From Cellulomonas alba (lineage in GTDB: Bacteria > Actinomycetota > Actinomycetes > Actinomycetales > Cellulomonadaceae), in the NCBI RefSeq assembly GCF_030362835.1, contig NZ_JAUCGQ010000001.1, positions 1,839,461 to 1,903,460 on the forward strand: a stretch of 64,000 nt of DNA, written 5' to 3'. The first letter of the stretch is position 1, and each line of letters opens with the position of its first letter. Of this stretch, positions 56,061 through 64,000 are shown piece by piece. The notes beneath the pieces were generated by a model. It was not told where the DNA came from and did no database searches. It was given only the letters and a program-made list of their open reading frames with translations. A program made the position numbers and the translations under genes.

Positions 56061-57052
56061 CCGAGCCCGGCGGCATCGGTGCCGGCTCGGAGCACGGCGA
56101 GCAGTTCCGCGGCACGGACGACTACCTCGAGACGTCGACGCCCGAGCAGTACCTGCCGGACGGCGGCGAGATCCCCGAGCTCCAGGTCGACGTCGCGTCG
56201 ATCCACCCCGAGCTCGCCGACGAGGGCAAGGTCGCGGAGCTCGTCGCGGCCGACCGGCACGTCCGCGCGGCGGAGGGCGAGCCGCTCCTGCAGATGCAGG
56301 GCGTGACGGTCCGGTTCGGCGGCCTCGTCGCCCTCGACGACGTCACGTTCGACATCAAGCGTGGCGAGATCCTCGGCCTGATCGGCCCGAACGGTGCCGG
56401 CAAGACGACGTGCTTCAACACGATGACGGGCATCTACCGCCCGTCGGCGGGCTCGGTCGTGTTCGACGGCCGGCCGATCGGCGCGATCAAGCGCCACGCG
56501 ATCACGCAGCTCGGCATCGCGCGCACGTTCCAGAACATCCGGCTGTTCTCCGACATGACGGCGCTCGAGAACGTCATCGTCGGCACTGACGCGCGACACC
56601 GGACGTCCGTCCCCGGCGCGGTGTTCCGCTCGAAGCGGCACCGCGTCGAGGAGCGCGACGCGATCGACCGCGGCATGGCGCTGCTCGAGTTCGTCGGGAT
56701 CGGCAACCGCGCCACGCAGCAGGCACGCAACCTGCCGTACGGGGACCAGCGCCGCCTCGAGATCGCCCGCGCGCTCGCCACCGAGCCGAAGCTGCTCTGC
56801 CTGGACGAGCCTGCGGCCGGCTTCAACCCGGCCGAGAAGCAGGACCTGTCCGAGCTGATCCAGAAGATCCGCGACGACGGCTTCACCGTGCTGCTGATCG
56901 AGCACGACATGCGGCTCGTCCTCGGCGTCACCGACCGTGTCGTCGTGCTGGAGTTCGGCCGGAAGATCGCCGACGGCCTTCCGACCGAGGTGTCGCAGGA
57001 CCCGGCCGTCATCGCCGCTTACCTGGGGGTCCCCGACGATGCCACTGCTTGA
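56057..57052 (+). CDS. livG: Branched-chain amino acid ABC transporter ATPase LivG with an acidic N-terminal extension
   Basis: A 331-residue ATPase, about 75 residues longer than usual LivG. The ATPase begins near residue 77 (LLQMQGVTVRFGGLVALDDV) with Walker A GPNGAGKTTCFN, the LivG-specific IARTFQNIRLFSDMTALENV, signature LPYGDQRRLEIARALA and Walker B LLCLDEPAAGFNP. The extension is acidic and probably disordered (STPEQYLPDGGEIPELQVDV). No internal start with a better ribosome binding site was seen; GGGAGG precedes the chosen ATG, which overlaps the livM stop. Confidence 0.92.
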   Translation: MTEPGGIGAGSEHGEQFRGTDDYLETSTPEQYLPDGGEIPELQVDVASIHPELADEGKVAELVAADRHVRAAEGEPLLQMQGVTVRFGGLVALDDVTFDIKRGEILGLIGPNGAGKTTCFNTMTGIYRPSAGSVVFDGRPIGAIKRHAITQLGIARTFQNIRLFSDMTALENVIVGTDARHRTSVPGAVFRSKRHRVEERDAIDRGMALLEFVGIGNRATQQARNLPYGDQRRLEIARALATEPKLLCLDEPAAGFNPAEKQDLSELIQKIRDDGFTVLLIEHDMRLVLGVTDRVVVLEFGRKIADGLPTEVSQDPAVIAAYLGVPDDATA

Positions 57053-57758
57053 GCTCCGCGACGTCACCGTCGCCTACGGCCGCATCGAGGCCGTGCGCGG
57101 CATCTCGCTGACCGTCGACCCGGGCGAGCTCGTCACGCTCATCGGGGCCAACGGCGCCGGCAAGACCACGACGATGCGCGCCATCTCCGGCATCCGTCCA
57201 CTGGCGCGCGGCTCGATCTGGTTCGACGGCCGCGACATCACGCGCATGAAGGCGCACGACCGCGTGCTCGCCGGCATCGTGCAGGCGCCCGAGGGCCGCG
57301 GCGTGTTCCCCGGCATGACGGTGCTCGAGAACCTCGACATGGGTGCCTACGGTCGCAAGTTCGACTCGAAGGCGGAGCACGACGACGCGCTCGGGCGCGT
57401 GTTCGCGCTCTTCCCGCGGCTCGACGAGCGCAAGAAGCAGGCCGGCGGCACGCTCTCCGGCGGCGAGCAGCAGATGCTCGCGATCGGCCGGGCGCTCATG
57501 GCCCGCCCGCGGCTGCTGCTGCTCGACGAGCCGTCGATGGGCCTCGCGCCGCAGATGATCCAGCAGATCTTCCGCACCATCTCGGAGATCAACGCGGCCG
57601 GCACCACCGTGCTGCTCGTCGAGCAGAACGCGCAGCAGGCCCTGTCTCGCTCGGACCGCGCGTACATCCTCGAGACCGGCGAGGTCTCGACGAGCGGCCC
57701 CGGCAAGGAGCTGCTCGCCGACCCGGCGGTCAAGCGCGCGTACCTCGGCGTCGCCTGA
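57039..57758 (+). CDS. livF: Branched-chain amino acid ABC transporter ATPase LivF
   Basis: A 239-residue ATPase with Walker A GANGAGKTTTMRA, VQAPEGRGVFPGMTVLENLDMGA (the LivF-specific stretch), signature LSGGEQQMLAIGRALMA and Walker B LLLLDEPSMGLAP. It overlaps the end of livG by 14 bases. It pairs with LivG to drive transport through LivH and LivM. Confidence 0.95.
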   Translation: MPLLELRDVTVAYGRIEAVRGISLTVDPGELVTLIGANGAGKTTTMRAISGIRPLARGSIWFDGRDITRMKAHDRVLAGIVQAPEGRGVFPGMTVLENLDMGAYGRKFDSKAEHDDALGRVFALFPRLDERKKQAGGTLSGGEQQMLAIGRALMARPRLLLLDEPSMGLAPQMIQQIFRTISEINAAGTTVLLVEQNAQQALSRSDRAYILETGEVSTSGPGKELLADPAVKRAYLGVA

Positions 57759-57830
57759 CGCCCGGCATCGCTGGACCGGACCCGCGGCGCGGCCTGACGG
57801 CTGACGACGCGCGGGTCTCCCTGAACGCAG

Positions 57831-57867
57831 AAGCGCCCCGTCCCGGTCGAACCGGGGCGGGGCGCTT
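57831..57867. terminator. Bidirectional terminator between livF and rplI
   Basis: AAGCGCCCCG pairs with CGGGGCGCTT around an inner CCCGG/CCGGG stem. With A on the left flank and TT on the right, it can end both the liv transcript and the convergent ribosomal protein operon. Confidence 0.75.
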
Positions 57868-57888
57868 CGCGTCAGGCGGGAGCCGGGG

Positions 57889-58338
57889 TCAGGCCGCGAC
57901 GACCTTGACGGTCACCTTGGCGGCGACGTCCGCGTGCAGACGGACCGACACCGTGTACTCGCCGAGCGACTTGATCGCCTGGGCGACCTCGATCTTGCGC
58001 TTGTCGATCGCCGGGGCGCCCGAAGCCTTGACGGCCTCCGCGATCTCGGCGGTCGTGACGGCACCGAAGAGGCGACCGGCCTGGCCGGCCTTCGCCGACA
58101 CGACGACCGTCTTCGACTCGAGCGAGTCGCGAACGGCCTTGGCGTCCTCGAGCGTCGCGATCTCGCGGGCCTTGCGGGCCTTGCGGATCGCGGTGACGTC
58201 CTTCTCCGCGCCCTTGGTCCACGGCGTGGCCAGGTTGCGCGGGACGAGGTAGTTGCGGGCGTACCCGTCCTTCACCTCGACGACGTCGCCAGGGGTGCCG
58301 AGGCCGGTGACCTCGTGGGTCAGGATGATCTTCGCCAT
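57889..58338 (-). CDS. rplI: 50S ribosomal protein L9
   Basis: A 149-residue L9, normal length. It begins [20 protein letters not shown] and has [23 protein letters not shown], the bL9 signature, and ends with the C-terminal domain [18 protein letters not shown]. It binds 23S rRNA. It is the last gene of the rpsF-ssb-rpsR-rplI operon. Confidence 0.97.
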   Translation of the reverse strand: MAKIILTHEVTGLGTPGDVVEVKDGYARNYLVPRNLATPWTKGAEKDVTAIRKARKAREIATLEDAKAVRDSLESKTVVVSAKAGQAGRLFGAVTTAEIAEAVKASGAPAIDKRKIEVAQAIKSLGEYTVSVRLHADVAAKVTVKVVAA

Positions 58339-58355
58339 CAGTAGGTCTCCTTTCC

Positions 58356-58592
58356 TCAGCGAGCCGACGACGAGTACGGCAGGAGAGCCATCTCGCGGGC
58401 GTTCTTGACGGCGCGCGCGATCGCACGCTGCTCCTGGACGGACACCCCGGTCACCCGGCGAGCGCGGATCTTCCCGCGGTCGGAGATGAACTTGCGCAGC
58501 AGCGCGGTGTCCTTGTAGTCGACAACCTCGATCTTGGCTGCCTTGAGGGGGTTCTGCTTCTTCTTGGGCTTGCGGACCACGGCCTTGGCCAT
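58356..58592 (-). CDS. rpsR: 30S ribosomal protein S18
   Basis: A 78-residue S18 with [30 protein letters not shown] (core [20 protein letters not shown]) and [10 protein letters not shown] at the C terminus. It forms a pair with S6 in the small subunit. No four-cysteine zinc site is visible, so it is a zinc-free type. Confidence 0.97.
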   Translation of the reverse strand: MAKAVVRKPKKKQNPLKAAKIEVVDYKDTALLRKFISDRGKIRARRVTGVSVQEQRAIARAVKNAREMALLPYSSSAR

Positions 58593-58668
58593 CGTGGTGC
58601 TCCTGTCTCTGGAGCCCCGGGCGTTGCCATACCCGGGGATGGGATGTGTCTGGGGTGCGGGCTACCGA

Positions 58669-59193
58669 TCAGAACGGGGGCTCGTCGGAGTAGCCGCCGG
58701 CGCCACCCGCGGGCGTGGCCCACGGGTCGTCCTGCTGGCCACCACCGGCGTTGCCGCCGTAGCTGCCACCGCCACCGCCGCTGAAGCCGCCGCCGCCCCC
58801 GCCGAAGCCACCGCCGCCGCCACCCGAACGCTGGGTCCGGGTGACCTTGGCCGTGGCGTAGCGCAGGGACGGGCCGACCTCGTCGACCTGCAGCTCGACA
58901 ACGGTTCGCTTCTCACCCTCGCGGGTGTCGTACGAACGCTGCACGAGCCGACCGGTCACGATGACGCGGGTGCCCTTGGTGAGCGACTCGGCGACCGACT
59001 CGGCCGCCTCCCGCCAGATCGAGCAGCGGAGGAACAGCGTCTCGCCGTCCTTCCACTCGTTGCTCTGGCGGTCGAACGTGCGCGGGGTCGACGCGACCGT
59101 GAAGTTGGCGACCGCGGCACCCGAGGGGGTGAACCGCAGCTCCGGGTCCCCGGTCAGGTTCCCGATCACGGTGATGACGGTCTCGCCGGCCAT
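58669..59193 (-). CDS. ssb: Single-stranded DNA-binding protein
   Basis: A 174-residue SSB. The OB fold spans residues 1-115 ([28 protein letters not shown] in outline; core [43 protein letters not shown]). A Gly-rich linker (about 120-155) follows, and the C-terminal tip DEPPF is the binding site for replication and repair partners. It protects single-stranded DNA and lies in the rpsF operon, as usual. Confidence 0.96.
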   Translation of the reverse strand: MAGETVITVIGNLTGDPELRFTPSGAAVANFTVASTPRTFDRQSNEWKDGETLFLRCSIWREAAESVAESLTKGTRVIVTGRLVQRSYDTREGEKRTVVELQVDEVGPSLRYATAKVTRTQRSGGGGGGFGGGGGGFSGGGGGSYGGNAGGGQQDDPWATPAGGAGGYSDEPPF

Positions 59194-59270
59194 GCGCGTC
59201 TCCTAGTCGTCCGAATCTGCTCGTCTGTCGTCGCGGGCACGCTACGCGCACCCGCCGACATTGACATGCG

Positions 59271-59564
59271 TCACGCGTCGGCGCGCAGCACCTTCGTCCG
59301 CAGGACGACCTCGTTGAGGCCGAGCTGACGGTCGAGCTCCTTGGCGGTGGCCGGCTCCGACGAGAAGTTGACGACGGCGTAGATGCCCTCGGACTTCTTC
59401 TTGATGTCGTAGGCGAGGCGACGACGGCCCCAGATGTCCACCTTGTCGACCGTGCCACCGTCGGTCTTGACGACCGACAGGTACTTGTCGAGCGAAGGGG
59501 CGACGGTGCGCTCCTCGATCTCGGGGTCGAGGATGATCATGATCTCGTACTGACGCAGGCTCAT
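59271..59564 (-). CDS. rpsF: 30S ribosomal protein S6
   Basis: A 97-residue S6 with [21 protein letters not shown], the typical N terminus, and [22 protein letters not shown]. The ATG at 59564 was chosen because AGGAGG lies seven bases upstream; an in-frame GTG at 59570 would sit too close to it. It is the first gene of the operon. Confidence 0.96.
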   Translation of the reverse strand: MSLRQYEIMIILDPEIEERTVAPSLDKYLSVVKTDGGTVDKVDIWGRRRLAYDIKKKSEGIYAVVNFSSEPATAKELDRQLGLNEVVLRTKVLRADA

Positions 59565-59587
59565 ACCCACCTCCTCTGGTCTTCGCG

Positions 59588-59651
59588 GTCACGGTCTGTC
59601 CGTGACAGGAGGGTTCTCGTGCGTCGCTGGTCCGGCCCGAGGGCCGGGTCC
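59588..59651 (-). ncRNA. Structured leader of the rpsF operon, candidate S6:S18 autoregulation element
   Basis: Two hairpins lie between the promoter and the rpsF start: GTCACGG/CCGTGAC with a five-base loop (59588-59606) and CCGGCC/GGCCGG with a CGAG loop (59632-59647). S6:S18 leaders are known in many bacteria, but the diagnostic internal loop was not confirmed here. A -10-like TACTCT on the minus strand (59737-59732) would start the transcript. Confidence 0.4.
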
Positions 59652-59835
59652 CGCGTCGCCTGACGCAGACTCACGTCTCCGTCGGGCGCACCCACCGATC
59701 TGCGGCGGGCGTGCGGGCACAGCAGCGGTCCAGAGTACCGGTCCGCGTGCCGCGCCCGAAATCGCGCGTCCACGGCCAGGACCTCGACCACGGGAGCCCG
59801 GCGCGGACGTGCTCCGCACCGAGCCCCCGACGACG

Positions 59836-62391
59836 TCAGCCCGGGTTGGGCTGGCCGCCGGGTCCGGCGCCGCCGGCGGTGTCGCCGCCCCCGCCGGTGC
59901 CGTTCCCGTTGCCGCCCGCCGCGCCGGACGTCGGCTTCGGGGTCGGCGTCGAGGTCGGCTGCTGGGTGGGCGGCTGCGTCGCGGGGGTCTTGGGCCCGGT
60001 CGAGATGACGAGCGTCACCGCGGCGCCGGACTTCACCTTGGATCCCTCACCAGGCGACACGGAGATGACGCGACCCACGCCGACGGTGTCCGACGGCGCC
60101 GACGAGATGCTCGGCGACAGCCCCGCGGCGTACACCAGCGCGGACGCGTCACCCTCGAGCCGACCCACCAGGCCGGTCGGCACCGTCACGGTCGTGGGCG
60201 CCTGCGTCGGCTGCTCGCTCGGTGCGGTGGTCGCCGTGGGGCGCGAGGTGAACGTCGGCTGCGCGCCGATCTCGGACCGGTCCGGGAACTCGGTCTTGGC
60301 GGCGAACTGCGGCAGCTTGAACACCTGGGACATGTACTCGTTCCAGATGTGCGCGGGCGTCGTGCCACCCGTCACCTCGCCGCCGAGCAGGCTCGGCTCG
60401 AACGGCGTGATCGAGACCTGCGACTTGCCGTCCTTGCCGTCCTGGCTGAGCGCGACGGCGGTCGCGATGTGCGGCGTGTAGGCGACGAACCACGCCGCCT
60501 TCGTCTCGTTGGTGGTGCCGGACTTGCCGGCGATCGGGCGGTCCATCGACCCGATCCACGTCTCGCCGGTGCCGTGCTTGACGACCTGCGTCATCGCGTA
60601 GGTCGCGTCGGCCATCACGTCCTTGTCGAACACCTGCTTGGTGTCGGGCTTGACGCCGTAGGCGGTGGTGCCGTTGTGGTTCAGCACCTTCCGGACGATG
60701 AACGCCGACGAGTGCTTGCCCTGCGCGGCGAAGGTCGCGTACGCGTCCGCGATCTCGATCGGGTGCACGACGGCGGTGCCGAGCACGTTGGACGGCACGA
60801 GCGGCACCGAGGAGTCGACGCCCGCGGTGCGCGCGGCCGCGGCGGTCGCGTCGTAGCCGATCTTGTTGTTGAGCTGCGCGTACACCGTGTTCACCGAGTG
60901 CTCGGTGGCCGTGACGAGGTCGATCGTGCCGTACGACTCGTGGCTGTAGTTCGTGACCGGGCTCGAGCCCCAGCCCGGCACCGTCTGCGGCGAGCGGCCG
61001 TTGAACCGCGTGCCGAGCCCGATGCCGTCCTGCAGCGCGGCGACGAGCGTGAACGGCTTGAACGTCGAGCCGGGCTGGACGTTGTCGTACGTCGCGGAGT
61101 TCCGCTGGTCCGTCAGGAAGTCCTTGCCCCCGTACAGCGCCACGATGCCGCCGTCCTTGGGGTCGATCGAGACGATCGACATGCGCAGGTTCTTGTTCGG
61201 CTTGTTGCCCTGCCCGAGCGTGCCGTCCCAGACGTCCTTCGCGGTGGCGACCGCGGCCTTCTGCGCCGGCTTCTGGATCGTCGTGACGATCGTGTAGCCG
61301 CCGCGCTCGAGCTGGTCCTCGGTGAAGCCGTGCTTGAGCAGCTCGTTGGTCACCATCTTGAGCAGGTAGCCGTTGGTGCCCTTGAACGTCTCGTTGTTCT
61401 TGACCGCGATCGTCTCGGGGAACTCCTGCTTCGCGCGGTCGGCGGCCGAGATCCAGCCCATCGACTCCATCGAGTCGAGGATCGTGCCCCAGCGCGCCTG
61501 CGCGCGGTCCGGGCTGACGGCGGGGTCCCAGTAGCTGGGCGACGGAATGATGCCCGCGAGCAGTGCGGCCTGCGAGACGCTCAGGTCCTTGGCGTCGATG
61601 CCGAAGTAGGCCTGCGACGCCGCCTGGATGCCGTAGGCGCCGCGACCGAAGTAGATGGTGTTGAGGTAGCGGTCGAGGATCTCGTCCTTGCTCTGCGTGC
61701 GCCCGATCTTGAGCGCGAGCAGGGTCTCCTTGACCTTGCCCGTGTAGCTCGTCGTCGTCTTGCCCACGTAGTACCGCTCGACGTACTCCTGCGTGAGCGA
61801 CGAGCCGCCCTGACGCGTGCCGGTCGTCACGTTCTTGAACATGGCACGCGCCATGCCCTTGAAGTCGACGCCGCGGTTCGTGAAGAACGTCTTGTCCTCG
61901 CCCGCCGCGACGGCCTGACCGATGTACTCGGGGAGCGTCGAGTAGTCGACGATCTCGCGGTTGACGCCGGGCAGCTTGCCCATGAGCGGACCCGGCTTGT
62001 CCGCGGTCGAGCCCGCGAAGTAGACCTTCGTCGTCTGCGCGTTGATGTCCTCGCCGACCTTGGGGACCTTGACGGTCGCGTAGGCGGCGACGACGCCACC
62101 GGCCAGCAGGAAGCAGCCCGCCAGGAAGGCACCGATCACGAAGCGCCACGACGGCAGCCAGCGGTGCAGGCCCGTGTAGCCGGAGCGCGGGTAGTCGAAG
62201 AAACGACGCTTGCGCGCGGCAGCGCCTCCCGCAGCCGCACCGGCCGCGGCACGCCGAGACGTGCCGGCCGAGCCGCGCGACGACGCGGGCGCTGACGACG
62301 AGCCGCCCGACGACGCGCGCCCCGACGCGGGGCGGCTCGATCGGGCGGGCGCGCGGCGCGGCCGCGAGGAGCGTCCGTTGGTGTCCGCCAA
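59836..62391 (-). CDS. ponA: Class A penicillin-binding protein with a PASTA domain (PonA/PBP1A type)
   Basis: An 851-residue bifunctional enzyme. A basic, Ser/Ala/Arg-rich cytoplasmic tail precedes one transmembrane helix (about 80-105). The glycosyltransferase domain (about 120-300) has AAGEDKTFFTNRGVD and RQGGSSLTQEYVERYYVG; the transpeptidase domain (about 390-680) has SxxK in GSTFKPF, SVN in HSVNTVYA and KSGTT. One PASTA domain (about 755-810) and a Pro/Thr/Gly-rich tail close the protein. The start is a TTG with GGAAGG nine bases upstream. It makes and cross-links peptidoglycan. Confidence 0.93.
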   Translation of the reverse strand: MADTNGRSSRPRRAPARSSRPASGRASSGGSSSAPASSRGSAGTSRRAAAGAAAGGAAARKRRFFDYPRSGYTGLHRWLPSWRFVIGAFLAGCFLLAGGVVAAYATVKVPKVGEDINAQTTKVYFAGSTADKPGPLMGKLPGVNREIVDYSTLPEYIGQAVAAGEDKTFFTNRGVDFKGMARAMFKNVTTGTRQGGSSLTQEYVERYYVGKTTTSYTGKVKETLLALKIGRTQSKDEILDRYLNTIYFGRGAYGIQAASQAYFGIDAKDLSVSQAALLAGIIPSPSYWDPAVSPDRAQARWGTILDSMESMGWISAADRAKQEFPETIAVKNNETFKGTNGYLLKMVTNELLKHGFTEDQLERGGYTIVTTIQKPAQKAAVATAKDVWDGTLGQGNKPNKNLRMSIVSIDPKDGGIVALYGGKDFLTDQRNSATYDNVQPGSTFKPFTLVAALQDGIGLGTRFNGRSPQTVPGWGSSPVTNYSHESYGTIDLVTATEHSVNTVYAQLNNKIGYDATAAAARTAGVDSSVPLVPSNVLGTAVVHPIEIADAYATFAAQGKHSSAFIVRKVLNHNGTTAYGVKPDTKQVFDKDVMADATYAMTQVVKHGTGETWIGSMDRPIAGKSGTTNETKAAWFVAYTPHIATAVALSQDGKDGKSQVSITPFEPSLLGGEVTGGTTPAHIWNEYMSQVFKLPQFAAKTEFPDRSEIGAQPTFTSRPTATTAPSEQPTQAPTTVTVPTGLVGRLEGDASALVYAAGLSPSISSAPSDTVGVGRVISVSPGEGSKVKSGAAVTLVISTGPKTPATQPPTQQPTSTPTPKPTSGAAGGNGNGTGGGGDTAGGAGPGGQPNPG

Positions 62392-62649
62392 CGTGATGCC
62401 TTCCTGGACGACGACAGAGGTGGCCGGTCCGCCCGCGCGCCGGCGACGTGCGCCGGCGACGACCAGGCATGCGTCAGCCGCTCGTCAGTATGGCCGGGCC
62501 ACCCGTGCGTCTCGCCCGCAGGAGCCGCTCCGCCACCAGCCTTCACACGATCGGCACGGCACGTGGCCACCGGCGCCGCCGTCGGGCGGGTCCGTGTGGC
62601 GGCGGCCACAGCAGGAGCCCAGGTCACACGCGGCCGACGGCCGAGGCGC

Positions 62650-62703
62650 TTGCCTCGAAGCCTCGGCTCGACATACTCTCCAGATGTATCGACTTGATAC
62701 ATC
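62650..62703 (+). promoter_or_regulatory. Promoter and PadR-type operator of the padR-ino1 operon
   Basis: TTGCCT (62650-62655) and TACTCT (62674-62679) form a -35/-10 pair with 18 bases between. GATGTATC-GACTT-GATACATC (62683-62703) is a perfect 8-5-8 inverted repeat at the expected transcription start and has the ATGT...ACAT ends of PadR operators. PadR probably represses its own operon. Confidence 0.65.
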
Positions 62704-62779
62704 GATCAGAACATGGTCGAGACCTGGCTGCTGGACCCTCCGTCCCGCGGCCGTCCGTCCAGTCTTCCGGGGAGGTGCC

Positions 62780-63436
62780 GTGCGCGGTCGCAGCGACGTG
62801 CTCGAGCCGGCCATCCTCGGCCTGCTGCACGAGTCGCCGATGCACGGCTACGAGCTGCGCAAGCGCCTCAACCTCGTCCTCGGTTCGTTCCGCGCTCTCT
62901 CCTACGGCTCGCTCTACCCCGCCCTCAAGTCGCTGGCCGACCGAGGGTGGATCGTGGGCTCCGAGTCTCCGGAGGGTGCGCCGCACGCCGTGACGAGCAA
63001 GCGTGCACGCATCGTGTACCAGCTGACCGCTGACGGCAAGGAGCACCTGCAGGAGGTGCTCGCGTCGTCCGGTCCCTCCACCTGGGAGGACGAGAACTTC
63101 GACGTCCGGTTCGCCTTCTTCGGGCAGACCGACGCCGAGACCCGACTGCGGATCCTCGAGGGTCGGCGCACGCGCCTGACCGAGCGACTCGAGCAGATCC
63201 GCCAGTCCGTGGCCCGCACCCGCGAGCGCATGGACGAGTACACCCTCGAGCTGCAGCGTCACGGCCTCGAACAGGTCGAGCGCGAGGTCCGCTGGCTCGA
63301 CGGGCTCATCGACAACGAGCGTGGCGTGCGCCGCGCGCGTCCCACAGGCACCGGTCGTCCGGCCGCTGCCGACTCACCTGCTGCCGCACCGGCCTCGGCC
63401 GACGCGGCGCGCAACACCGAGAAGGAGCGAGGATGA
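62780..63436 (+). CDS. PadR-family transcriptional regulator
   Basis: A 218-residue regulator. The winged helix (about 5-85) has [23 protein letters not shown] and [18 protein letters not shown], and the C-terminal helical part (about 110-180; [20 protein letters not shown]) should dimerise. The last 35 residues are Ala/Pro-rich. The GTG has GGGGAGG four bases upstream. The stop overlaps the ino1 start (ATGA), so regulator and enzyme are translated together, as in mycobacteria, where a PadR gene adjoins ino1. Confidence 0.92.
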   Translation: MRGRSDVLEPAILGLLHESPMHGYELRKRLNLVLGSFRALSYGSLYPALKSLADRGWIVGSESPEGAPHAVTSKRARIVYQLTADGKEHLQEVLASSGPSTWEDENFDVRFAFFGQTDAETRLRILEGRRTRLTERLEQIRQSVARTRERMDEYTLELQRHGLEQVEREVRWLDGLIDNERGVRRARPTGTGRPAAADSPAAAPASADAARNTEKERG

Positions 63437-64000
63437 CCTCCATCCGCGTCGCCATCGTCGGCGTCGGCAACTGCGCCGCGTCGCTGGTCCAGGGCGTCCA
63501 CTACTACGCCGACGCCGACCCGAACGGGACCGTCCCCGGTCTCATGCACGTGCAGTTCGGCGACTACCACGTGCGCGACATCGAGTTCGTGGCGGCGTTC
63601 GACGTCGACGCGAAGAAGGTCGGCTTCGACCTCTCGGAGGCGATCTTCGCCTCGGAGAACAACACCATCAAGATCTCGGACGTCCCGCCGCTCGGCGTGA
63701 CCGTCCAGCGCGGTGTGACGAACGACGGTCTGGGCAAGTACTACCAGCAGACGATCGAGGAGTCGGACGCCGAGCCGGTCGACGTCGTCCAGGCGCTCAA
63801 GGACGCCAAGGTCGACGTCCTGGTCTCCTACCTGCCGGTGGGCTCCGAGGTGGCCGACAAGTTCTACGCGCAGTGCGCGATCGACGCCGGTGTCGCCTTC
63901 GTGAACGCGCTGCCCGTCTTCATCGCGTCCGACCCGGAGTGGGCCGCGAAGTTCGAGGCCGCCGGTGTCCCGATCGTCGGCGACGACATCAAGTCGCAGG
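63433..64000 (+). CDS. ino1: Inositol-3-phosphate synthase, 5' part
   Basis: The first 189 residues of a 1L-myo-inositol-1-phosphate synthase, cut by the window edge. The NAD-binding motif is [20 protein letters not shown], followed by [21 protein letters not shown] and [38 protein letters not shown] in outline. It converts glucose 6-phosphate to inositol 1-phosphate, the precursor of mycothiol and phosphatidylinositol in actinobacteria. AAGGAG lies six bases before the ATG. Confidence 0.96.
   Translation, partial: MTSIRVAIVGVGNCAASLVQGVHYYADADPNGTVPGLMHVQFGDYHVRDIEFVAAFDVDAKKVGFDLSEAIFASENNTIKISDVPPLGVTVQRGVTNDGLGKYYQQTIEESDAEPVDVVQALKDAKVDVLVSYLPVGSEVADKFYAQCAIDAGVAFVNALPVFIASDPEWAAKFEAAGVPIVGDDIKSQ

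Noticed and set aside
1-64000. tRNA, rRNA, insertion sequences, integrases or phage genes
   Set aside because: None was recognised by eye on either strand; a covariance search for tRNA would be needed to exclude a missed one.

Overview
The window comes from a very GC-rich actinobacterium. The block dnaB ... rplI-rpsR-ssb-rpsF, a class A penicillin-binding protein, a PadR regulator and inositol-3-phosphate synthase is the arrangement known near the replication origin of actinobacteria such as Mycobacterium. Two F420-type nitroreductase-like proteins, many GTG starts, several apparently leaderless genes and a predicted GlnR site fit the same group. Two carbohydrate-active enzymes (a GH3 beta-glucosidase and a Tat-exported GH93-like arabinanase) make a Cellulomonas-like member of the Micrococcales a reasonable guess, but no rRNA or other decisive marker is present.

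Region by region: 1-2,924 is the promoter-proximal part of a guanidine/urea-type nitrogen operon (APC permease and two DUF1989 proteins). 3,107-11,281 is a run of small enzymes: YdeI, a dehydratase-VOC fusion, a methyltransferase, an F420-type protein, a rubredoxin-MBL protein, an isochorismatase, a peptidoglycan-binding lipoprotein, a TetR/DUF4386 pair with twin operators, and a LysE exporter preceded by a tiny leader peptide. 11,322-16,252 holds the GH3 enzyme, a processive GT2 glycosyltransferase and a CD225/dispanin-like protein. 16,379-19,620 holds a HelD-family RNA polymerase-associated ATPase behind a rifamycin-associated element, with a divergent fructosamine-kinase-family gene. 19,657-23,009 is an ABC-2 exporter with its two-component system. 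24,598-27,312 is an MMPL/MarR pair. 27,395-28,535 is a three-gene membrane redox cluster (DUF6529, Rieske, 27-residue microprotein). 31,297-38,882 is a four-gene FtsX-type ABC operon whose first ATPase carries an AbrB-like tail. 39,781-43,088 holds AraC and TetR regulators and a second FtsX-type ABC pair with a double operator. 43,187-47,884 is a mixed stretch including the arabinanase.

From 48,003 onward the window is core genome: dnaB interrupted by a class 3 intein with cysteine-rich insertions, a DinF-like MATE gene, a complete branched-chain amino acid ABC operon (livKHMGF) behind a GlnR-like site, the ribosomal protein/ssb operon, a PASTA-tailed class A PBP, and a padR-ino1 operon that runs off the end.

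Most operons are tightly packed, with ATGA or GTGA overlaps. At least five genes have a -10 hexamer ending exactly six bases before the start codon and no ribosome binding site, which points to leaderless transcripts. The most interesting items for follow-up are the RAE-helD promoter, the class 3 DnaB intein with its Cys-pair insert, the DUF6529-Rieske-microprotein operon, the SOS-like box at dnaB, and the valine-rich leader peptide before the LysE exporter. No tRNA, rRNA, CRISPR array, insertion sequence or prophage was recognised.
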